Shown here one piece after another: positions 55,901 to 64,000 of a DNA stretch of 64,000 nucleotides. The notes beneath the pieces are model-generated. The model saw only the letters and a list, made by a program, of their open reading frames with translations, had not been told where the DNA came from and made no database searches. Within the stretch, counting starts at the first letter, position 1. Every line of letters begins with the position of its first letter. The stretch covers positions 37,379,442 through 37,443,441 of the forward strand of contig NC_088644.1 in the NCBI RefSeq assembly GCF_964019385.1, written 5' to 3'. Origin of the DNA: Sycon ciliatum (Eukaryota; Porifera; Calcarea; Leucosolenida; Sycettidae). Position numbers and translations under genes: made by a program.

Positions 55901-58759
55901 GTAGTCTGCAGGCTGTGTATGGTGGTGGTCGCCTTGATAGGGTTTTACTGCACATGTAGTCTGCCTGTGTATGGTGGTGGTCGCCTTGATAGGGTTTTAC
56001 TGCACATGTAGTCTGCCTGTGTATGGTGGTGGTCGCCTTGATAGGGTTTTACTGCACGTGTAGTCTGCCTGTGTATGGTGGTGGTCGCCTTGATAGGGTT
56101 TTACTGCACATGTAGTCTGCCTGTGTATGGTGGTGGTCTGCCTGTGTATGGTGGTGGTCTGCCTGTGTATGGTGGTAGTCTGCCTGTGTATGGTGGTAGT
56201 CTGCCTGTGTATGGTGGTGGTCTGCCTGTGTATGGTGGTGGTCTGCCTGTGTATGGTGGTGGTCGGCGGATTTAATTTTAAAATAGGCTTGATACGTTCC
56301 TGGAGTTAACACACATCTGTTGCCATGGACTAAGTTCTGAATATGATTTTTGTCAACTGCTAGGTGGGACACCCCGAGACAATGGCTGTGATTCTGAAGT
56401 CATCGCATCCCAAGAATATGTTCATCTACTCTCTCCTTCTACCGTTCATTGGGAATGGACTCCTCGTGAGCAGTGGCAAGAAATGGGCGAGAGACCGTCG
56501 ACTGCTGACCAACGCATTTCACTTCAACATCCTACAGGAGTACACACCGTTGCTGCATGACTCCTGTCAGGTACTGCTGGAGAAACTTGCACGGCATGCT
56601 GGTGATGGTGAGACGCAGGACAAGGCGTTTGATTTCTCGCGCGCATGCTGTTTGCTGACTCTGGACGTGATGCTGCGCTGCACAATGGGCTACGAGTCAA
56701 ACTGCCAGCGGAAAGATTCAGAATATACCAGCAGGGTACAGGAGATCACCCAGCTCTTGTTCACACGCGGTACCACTGCCGGCATGTTTCTACCGGACTT
56801 TCTCTACAACATGACCGCTGACGGGCGTGCGCTCCGTAGACTCTGCAACGCTTGCCACGGATTCACAAGGAATATCATTCAGAACAGGAGAAAGGAGCTG
56901 GTGGAGTCAGGTGCAATGACCGAAGCCGTAGACAGCAGCGAGAGAACGCTGAACAATATTCGCAAGGGACGCACCAGTTTTGTCGACATCCTCTTGATGG
57001 TGAGAGATGAGGATGGTTCTGGACTGACAAACGCTGAGATCCGCGATCAAGTCGACACATTTCTCTTTGAGGGTGAGCAAAAATTGATGTGAATGGTTGT
57101 GAATCTAGCCAGGGGCCATCATATAATGCATCTATTCACAGTACAAGTACATTTGGGTTTCACGAGACGGATGTAGATATAGTTCAATGGTTCTTTAGGG
57201 TTGAATTTTAAATACCTAAATGGACGATCACTTATTGGTGGAATTGGACTGATGAAGTACTCCGTGTCAAACAAAATCATGATGAGGAGGACTAAGATAG
57301 TAAATCAATGCTATAGTTCCTGTTTTGGCTTCAAGCCGTCAGAAGCAGTTTCAGAATGGTCAGGCCGTTCCCAGATCGAAACACACCGAGAGCAAGAAAG
57401 ACTGTACATGTATTTCGTACTCTACAGTCCATTTCAAAACTATAGACGCGTACCTAGGCAAAAACCGTTATGCCAGCATCTATACCACATAAAATCTGCG
57501 ATCACTTCGTGCATACATTTTTCCGAATTGGGCGTCTGTTATCCAATCGTTTAGAAACTATATGAGCGTAATTGTGGAGCGGACCTGAGCAATATTCCGA
57601 AAACTGTTCTCAAAAAGTTCCAGCCAAATTTGAAATACTTCAAAAACACTGCGCGTCTATAGTTTTGAAATGGACTAGTTGTATCTTCTTCTTTCTGTAC
57701 TGTACACAATGTCATGTTCTTCCAGGTCATGACACAACGTCCAGTGGTATGCAATGGATGTTCTACTTCCTCGCCAAGCATCCGGACATTCAGGAACGCT
57801 GCAGACAAGAAGCCATGGAGTTCTCGCAGTCAGATGGTAAAGTTTTATCCAATCTGCTATCCACAACCCATGTTTGGTTTGTTGATGTAGCTGTGATCCT
57901 GGACTATGTTTAATATGCACTCACTGTGACTTAGCGTAGGCGGCGAATGGGAAATCATTCGCCTATTCAAAGCGGCAATACTGTTGGAAAATGTGGCGAT
58001 GAGGAATTACGACACAGGTCAGCATTGTGGTGAGAAATAGTGTTTGACTACTGCCTCTTGCACTTGGCGTCTCTGTTTTTAGCGCACAGTGCTGTCTGAC
58101 TCCAAAGAGCCGTAGCCTAGGTACTTCTTACCTTCATGCTTAGTTTACTTGTAGTGGAGGTACCAGGTACTGATTCCAGTGTACATGTACTGTACTGGAT
58201 GAGTTTCGGTCTGTGCGATCTCGACACTCGACAGTACAGTATTGCAGGTTGGCTCAGGAACGGCATGTGTTTGTGTCACCTCTTTCTGTGCACTGCAGGG
58301 TTTGTATCACACAGCGACTTGACCCAGCTGACTTACATCACACAGTGCATCAAGGAGAGTCTGCGTATGTGCTGTCCAGTGGTGTTCATTGAGAGAGCCT
58401 TGACTGAAGATACTGACATTGATGGGTACACCATTCCGAAAGGTGTGGCGGTTAATATTGACATCTTTAGCATCCACCACAATCATACGTTCTATCCCGA
58501 CCCATACGTGTTTGACCCTGATCGTTTCTCCGAGGAGAATGTCAAAGTCCGACACCCTCTAGCCTTCATCCCATTCTCTGCTGGCCCCCGTAACTGCATC
58601 GGGCAGGTTTTGGCTATGAACGAGCTGCGTCTAACACTGGCTGGAGTGTTGATGCGATTCCAGTTGTCGCTTGATCCCAGTCTCCCGGAACCACTGTTTG
58701 ATGATGCTATTGTGATGCGGGCAAAGAATGGCATCAACTTGCTCATCAAGAGTATCTGA
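52909..58759 (+). CDS. CYP4-like cytochrome P450, gene C (4 exons)
   Basis: Exons: 52909-53163, 56364-57072, 57726-57836, 58299-58759 (stop TGA). 1536 nt, 511 aa, phases 0/1/1. The start was chosen as ATG of [13 protein letters not shown], aligned with gene D; the open frame extends further upstream without another ATG. N-terminal anchor residues 2-18; [38 protein letters not shown] with Glu321; ExxR E378-R381; [16 protein letters not shown], Cys458. Closest to gene D (76 of 85 residues identical in exon 1), so a recent tandem duplicate. Intron 1 ends in a minisatellite 100 bp before exon 2. Confidence 0.93.
53340..53798. mobile_element. hAT-like repeat with CGGTTCCGACGCCC end
   Basis: Left GTGCGTCGCACCGAC, right CGGTGCGGTTCCGACGCCC. 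Internal segment AAAAATTGAAGCCAATTGCA with GGTGCCATTTCAGTGTAC is tandemly repeated (about 53425-53490 and 53575-53635). A palindromic GGGGCGGCCATGGCCGCCCC sits near the right end. Intron 1 of CYP-C. Confidence 0.6.
53799..55143. other. Intron 1 of CYP-C: repeat remnants
   Basis: Contains a possible MITE at about 54033-54413 (TAGGGACCTTTCGCAT and GTGCGTCCCTAA ends). Also a foldback at 54860-54970 with ~45-bp arms (GAGAGATCGGAAGCTGTG and its complement). The stretch 54595-54670 resembles 3240-3330. Nothing coding. Confidence 0.5.
55144..55462. mobile_element. TA-flanked MITE with TACCGTACTATCTC ends
   Basis: 319 bp; ends TACCGTACTATCTCTATTAT and ATTAGAGATAATACGGTA. Repeats CTATTATTGGAGAC several times inside. 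Same TACCGTA end type as 839, 25802 and 32510. Intron 1 of CYP-C. Confidence 0.8.
55663..56270. repeat. Two-tier minisatellite: 52-bp units then 21-bp units
   Basis: Eight 52-bp units (starts 55697, 55749, 55801, 55853, 55905, 55960, 56012, 56064; one has a 3-bp insertion) contain GGTCGCCTTGATAGGGTTTT, the end of a mariner-type MITE whose rest lies at about 55560-55690. From 56116 the period drops to 21 bp (TCTGCCTGTGTATGGTGGTGG), a sub-part of the larger unit, for about seven copies. Ends about 95 bp before CYP-C exon 2. Confidence 0.92.
57424..57676. mobile_element. MITE with GTCCATTTCAAAACTATAGA ends
   Basis: About 250 bp with inverted ends of ~24 bp, in intron 2 of CYP-C. No coding. Confidence 0.75.
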
Positions 58760-59553
58760 AGAATTTCAATTCTTCAGAAACTCTTGACGAGCTAAAATTC
58801 TTGATCTCTTTTCAATATTGACCTAGTCAGCACAGTCCCTGTGATGTCATGTATTTCTTGACATAAAGAGATATCCGATTTAGATTTCATTGCTTGAGCG
58901 AGGTGATCCGTTATCCGTAAAGTATAGTATGAATTATTTTTGTGACGAAGAATGCTAAAAATTCCATGACATTTGTAGTCTATTATACAAACTTTTTTCA
59001 ACTGCCATGTGGCGGCCAAGCCTTTTTCTATTTATATTAGGAATTTCAAATTGTTTGAACATGGACCTAGATAGAAACCTGACTATAAACAACTTTGTAG
59101 GGCCTCAGTAGTAGATGACTGGTATAGAGGTCACAATTACATCAATTCATCAGTTGAGAAGCCCTGTGTAGCTAGCTGCAGAGCAGCTATGCACTAGCTT
59201 GTAAAAAAAGAAATCGCCAAATTAGCGCCCATGGGCGAATACACTGGATCACCCCCATGGCATCACTTACATAACCTCTTTATTATTATTATGCTGCAGA
59301 CTCTTAGGTGCGATGCATTGAAGATATCACGGTAACCTCACCGTCTATAGTTGATTGGTTGATGTTATGCTTATTCCTTGCGAATGTGGAGGTTATAATC
59401 ACATGACGGCGACTGTGCTTCCTAGGCCACCTTGCATTCCTCTCATTAAATTTTAGTTACTTACATGGGCCTTCGCATTTTCCGCATTCGCCCATTCGAT
59501 GGGTAAGTCAAAAGATCCAGTGTATCCATGTGTGTGTGCGTGCGTGCGTGTGT

Positions 59554-59594
<41 letters not shown>

Positions 59595-60070
59595 CGTGTG
59601 TGTGTGTGTGTGTGTTCAGCTGTGACAGTATCTAGCTGACCCAGGCGTATGTCACTATGTCAAACAAGTCGGTCTTCGGTGCCGGCGATTCCTGAGCGTG
59701 CATATCCCGGCATGATCTGATGGACAGACTCCTTATTTACACAGAACCACTGCTGCTGTCAGACTGAGACTGTCCTGGACCTTGGGCTTATACTCGAGGA
59801 CTGACTGTACCTAAGTCCTTGTTGTCACTACTGTATACAATCACGTAGTCTGCAACTCTGCCGTCCGTGCATGTGCTCTGTGGTGTGGTGTACAATCATG
59901 TAGATCTACAAAACGTACAATGATTATTCGTTATGAGATTGGCAACAGTGAATTCCTGCCGGCCTGAAGTAGTTAGTTAGTTCCTGGGCCAGGGTAGTAG
60001 ACGTACCATTTCGGCTTTCATAATAATTATCTGATTTTATGGATGCATGAGCTGAGGTGTTCGCGTGAGG
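58760..60070. other. Intergenic region between CYP-C and CYP-D
   Basis: 1.3 kb containing the CYP-C 3' UTR and the CYP-D promoter. A small hairpin lies right after the CYP-C stop (58762-58780, GAATTTCAATTC). A (GT)n tract at about 59529-59615 has a (CG)n interruption. No clear polyadenylation signal was identified and no other gene seen. The 52229-52908 CNC/Maf core is not obviously repeated here. Confidence 0.45.
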
Positions 60071-62014
60071 ATGGATGTCGTATTGCTGATCGTGACTGCT
60101 CTTGTGGTATGGATTGTTCATGGCTTAGTGCGTCTCGCTTCGGTCCATTACCGGTTGAGGTCGGTTCCTGTTTCGAGTTTTCTGGAGTACCACTGGTTGC
60201 TGGGAAACATACCCTGCGTCACGGACCGGCAAAATGTATTCTACAACTTGGTCCCGAAGATCACAGAGAACGAACACCGAGTGAGAAGGTTTTCAGTGGG
60301 TCCGACACGCTACCCGCTAATTGTAGTAAGTAGCCTTTGCAGTCTTGGAAGCCATCCGTAACAATCAATCTGCACTGCTTGAGGGAAAAGTCTGTAGCGA
60401 ATTTCACTGCCAACACTTTACAGTTGAACACCAGCCCATGGCAGGAGGGCTCGAACGAGAGGCTTCCGCACTCTAACCACTAAACCCCCGTGCAGTCATT
60501 ATCACAGAAAACGGGAGCAGAGTTTTCCTCACACTCAGTCGAAACCAGGGAGTCATACCCATATGGTACATGTATATACATGTACGACTCCCTGGTCGAA
60601 ACTAATCTAATGACATTACACAGCAAAATGGCTTGGTTCTACTCCACTTGATGATATCAAAACACTTTTGGGCAAGACATCTAGCAGACATGTTTTTGAT
60701 ATTCCATGGTAATGACTATGCATATACCGGTATGTGTTCACCGAAACTCTTACACATCCACGCAGAGGGAATTTCCGAATATTAGAATATAATCTGATGT
60801 CGTTTGCATTGTCTAAAAAGTGTGATACAAGTGCGAGTTGAATGCTCATTCAGTGCATGCATCTGGTTTGGGGGGGGGGGGGGGCTCGTGAGAGCTCTGC
60901 CGAGGGGATCAATGCCCCTTGATTAATCGGCTTCTCTGAGTGGGGTTTTCCTCGCACTCGTTTTGTCAGGTAGTGCAAAAAGTATCTTGCCTTATTAGGC
61001 ATCACAGCACTTCAGTATCTCCCAGTAAACAAAATCACAGTCACCACTTCCGCTGCATAGCTCGCTGAGCATCCCATTGCTTTGTAAGTTGCTAATCCCT
61101 TCCCACTTTGTGTACGTGCTCTTCATTTTCTTTTTCTCTTCTTCCGTGGTTGGTCTCACCCTCTCCTCAATTCAATTGGCTGTCTTGACATGCCACAAGG
61201 TGCAGAAATAAATAAATAAATTAAAAAAATCATGTAGGCATGGCAAGCACATCACGTCAAACAGTGATAAAAAGCAATGATAATACACAGAAATGAAGGG
61301 TGGGAGGGCAGGGACACTGGTGAGACTCAAAACTGACTGAAGAAGTAAGGAAAAGAAGCGACAATAAAGAACACACGAGATGCAATATTTGCAACTGAAA
61401 ATATTTTGCGAGAAATCATTTCTCGCCTATGTCGCTGCGCGCTCGGCCGGCGAGAAATACAACTAACTTCATTCATTTCTACAAAGACAAGTTGGACTAG
61501 TACACAGCAAAACCATACAACGCCATGCAGTAAGCTACATGTATTGTATAAATAATGTACACACGTGGTGAGCTTGGCACACACCGGCCCGGATATGCCA
61601 TCACAATCAACACTGAACGCGTTCTTTTAGACGGTTCATTCAAATGATGTCATCACAATCATGTGCTTTGAACGAAGTGACAAACCAGCACTTGTGATGC
61701 CACTCCATACAGAGCATGCCAAATGGTGACAAAATTGCATATTCTCTGGCCAGTCTAGAACCTGCTCTAACAATAAGGCATGGCAAGCACTAGTAGCACA
61801 TAGAGCATATAGAGCACATAGAGCATAGTGAAGCATCAACATCCGGTCACAGCACTCTTTCACACACATCTTGCCATAAAAACTTTAAAAAGATCTCCGG
61901 AACCTTTAATTTTAATTTGTTTGTTTACAGATGATTGGCCAGGTGCATGAATGCTTATTGACCGTAGGCTTACGCGCACGCACACATGCACGCACGCACG
62001 CACACACACACACA

Positions 62015-62055
<41 letters not shown>

Positions 62056-62064
62056 ACACACACA

Positions 62065-62103
<39 letters not shown>

Positions 62104-64000
62104 ACACACACACCAGTGCGGTCCGGGCTGTGGGTGCTTGTTGAAACTAACTGAATTTTTTCTGAATTTGTTCTGATCCACTGGCAGGTGAGCCACCCCG
62201 AGACTATCGGCACAGTCCTGAAATCATCATTCCCTAAGAACATGACCACCTACTCTCTCTTTCTACCGTTCATTGGGAATGGACTCCTCGTGAGCAGTGG
62301 CAAGAAGTGGGCGAGAGACCGCCGACTGCTGACCAACGCATTTCACTTCAACATCCTACAGGAGTACACACCGTTGCTGCATGACTCCTGTCAGGTACTG
62401 CTGGAGAAACTTGCACGGCATGTTAGTGATGCTGAGACGCAGAACAAGGCGTTTGATTTCTCACGCGCATGCTGCTTGCTGACTCTGGATGTGATGCTGC
62501 GCTGCACAATGGGCTACGAGTCGAACTGCCAACTCAAGGATTCAGCCTACACCATTGGTGTCATGGAGATCACAAAGCTGATCTTTGCTCGGGCAATGAG
62601 CCTCGCGATTCTCATGCCTAACTTCCTTTACAAAATGACCGTGGATGGGCGGAAGTTCTTTAGTCTGTGTGACATGTGCCACGATTTCTCATCCACTGTT
62701 ATTGAGAAAAGACGACGGGAGCTGGAGGAGTCCGGTGCAATGGCGGAAGCAACAGAAAGAAGTGAAGACACGCTGAAGAAAATCCGCAAGGGACACACCA
62801 GTTTCGTGGACATCCTGTTGACTGTACACGATGAAGATGGCTCTGGTCTTAGCGATTCTGAGATCCGTGATCAAGTCGACACGTTCCTGTTCGAAGGTTA
62901 GCTGCAATTGGGTCATTTGTGACGTCCGTGTGTGCATTCATTTTAATGTTTTTACGAAGACACCACAGGGCCTGGTGCAGACTTAATGTTATCTAATCAT
63001 CAGAGACACAAGCATAACTGCCTTTGTGCTACGAGTGTAGGTGGTCATGGAGGATGCCGTAGCCCCTAGCTGGGCTTTGTCGAAAAGCTATAGCACAGTG
63101 GTAAAGAAAGAAATTGCATTTGCTTGGCCTAAGATAGTGTTCTGTATATTGTTTGAAGACAAGGCGACGCGGAGGGATTTTACTAGCCACGCAGCAACGC
63201 ACAGTTAGCTGTGAACCTGCGGTCTAGCTCCAGGCTAGTCGGGGGTCTGGTCTACTCACCCCCACCGCTTTAGGGGTTGCATCTATGGCCGTCAATCCTC
63301 GAGGGCGGTGGCATTCTTGAGGGTGCGGGAAATTCCGAACGACTGACACCGACTCGAGAACCGTATAATTTCACGTAGCTACGGTTTAGTATCAGAACCG
63401 TGATCTTATCACACACACATTGGTGGGGTATGTATAAGAGCTTGGTGCAGGTGCTGCTATACATGAGCTGACGTGTCCGTGGTCATGAAAACTTATTGTT
63501 TGCACTCCATTCTTTGTTTTGCTCGTGTGAATTTCGAAGTATTTGGAGATGGAGGTCACCCAGAGACTTTTCATTTTTTTGACTTGGTGATTTTCTATAC
63601 TGTTTTTTTTTAGAGGCATTTCATAGTATATTTCCCTCTCTCTTTGTACTGCTGTACACATGTTCTTCCAGGTCATGACACAACGTCCAGTGGTATGCAA
63701 TGGATGTTCTACTTCCTCGCCAAGCATCCTGACATTCAGGAACGCTGCAGACAAGAAGCCATGGAGTTCTCGCAGCCTGATGGTAAGGTACACAACCCAG
63801 GCAGGCGTCAGGGACACTTTCCGCAATCTTGACTTAGGGGCCGTCCGTAAATATCGATGTTTTTTTAGAGACGATATTGGTGCTTCTCTCCCTTGACCCC
63901 CCTCCCTCCCCCCAGAAGACGCACATGTACATCTAGATCATGGAATCAATATTTTTGGATGCTCATGAAGTGCCCAGGATGTTGAGGGTCCGGTGTAGGC
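60071..64000 (+). CDS. CYP4-like cytochrome P450, gene D (exons 1-3; last exon beyond window)
   Basis: Exons: 60071-60325, 62188-62896, 63672-63782; the exon with ExxR and the haem Cys lies past 64000. The first 358 residues are present, phases 0/1/1. [14 protein letters not shown] anchor; [38 protein letters not shown] with Glu321. No stop or frameshift in the visible exons. Sister to gene C by exon 1, yet part of exon 2 ([15 protein letters not shown]) matches gene B rather than C. Whether the gene is intact cannot be told from this window. Confidence 0.88.
60430..60497 (-). mobile_element. tRNA-like SINE head (fragment)
   Basis: On minus: GGGGGTTTAGTGGTTAGAGT (A-box region) and TCTCGTTCGAGCCC (B box) with normal spacing. 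The flanks do not fold into a full tRNA acceptor stem, so I read it as a tRNA-derived SINE fragment in intron 1 of CYP-D, not a tRNA gene. Confidence 0.5.
60544..60596. repeat. 53-bp hairpin
   Basis: Arms ACCAGGGAGTC / GACTCCCTGGT around an inner palindrome GTACATGTATATACATGTAC. A G-run follows at about 60871-60883. Intron 1 of CYP-D. Confidence 0.9.
61976..62116. repeat. (CA)n microsatellite
   Basis: CA tract with CC interruptions ending about 70 bp before exon 2 of CYP-D. Confidence 0.95.
63235..63315 (+). mobile_element. SINE family 2 body fragment
   Basis: GGGTCTGGTCTACTCACC, CACCGCTTTAGGGGTTGCAT and GAGGGCGGTGGCATTC parallel the body of the SINE at 36056-36392. The tRNA head is not recognisable here. 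Intron 2 of CYP-D. Confidence 0.6.

Noticed and set aside
56049..56372. HHHTQAD repeat protein on minus and GGLPVYG repeat on plus
   Set aside because: Translation of the 21-bp minisatellite in an intron; no start context, no homology outside the repeat.
60430..60497. Functional tRNA gene
   Set aside because: A and B boxes are present but the acceptor stem does not pair; better read as a SINE head.

Overview
The window reads as nuclear DNA of an animal, most likely a non-vertebrate metazoan. Genes are rich in introns with GT-AG splice sites. Coding DNA is sparse, and most of the sequence is intron or intergenic DNA packed with short inverted-repeat transposons, tRNA-derived SINEs, minisatellites and simple repeats. 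Orthologues of animal genes are clear: nucleoporin SEH1, RidA, clan-4 cytochromes P450, and an F-BAR protein of srGAP type. I cannot name the species.

Layout. 1-2287 holds the first two coding exons of an srGAP-like F-BAR gene on the minus strand, running off the left edge. 2288-10440 has no gene I can support: a 160-bp tandem array, palindromes and several inverted-repeat elements. 10441-28517 is a complete 13-exon SEH1 gene (minus strand, 345 aa), reconstructed exon by exon with every splice phase matching. Its largest intron (13878-20755) carries a nest in which one palindromic element is interrupted by at least six others. 29083-29580 is an intronless RidA gene, head-to-head with SEH1 across 565 bp.

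31876-64000 is an array of four CYP4-like P450 genes: A (minus, 517 aa), B (minus, 516 aa), C (plus, 511 aa) and D (plus, last exon beyond the window). All share one four-exon structure with intron phases 0, 1, 1. B and C are divergent from a 680-bp spacer that contains a canonical CNC/Maf (antioxidant-response-like) core. Introns hold a degenerate LINE, two tRNA-SINE families and many TTAA- or TA-flanked MITEs.

The most unusual content is in the mobile DNA: a family of TTAA-inserted palindromes built from repeated copies of one ~45-bp module (18 copies counted); a Penelope-like fragment with a GIY-YIG nuclease and an inverted copy of its own 3' end; a 3.2-kb PIF/Harbinger-like element with unrecognised coding-like segments; and a pure (CTG)40 tract ending 8 nt before a SEH1 splice acceptor. 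Two copies of the same repeat family also lie in the same intron of CYP-A and CYP-B. All identities come from reading the sequence and remembered family features, not from database searches.
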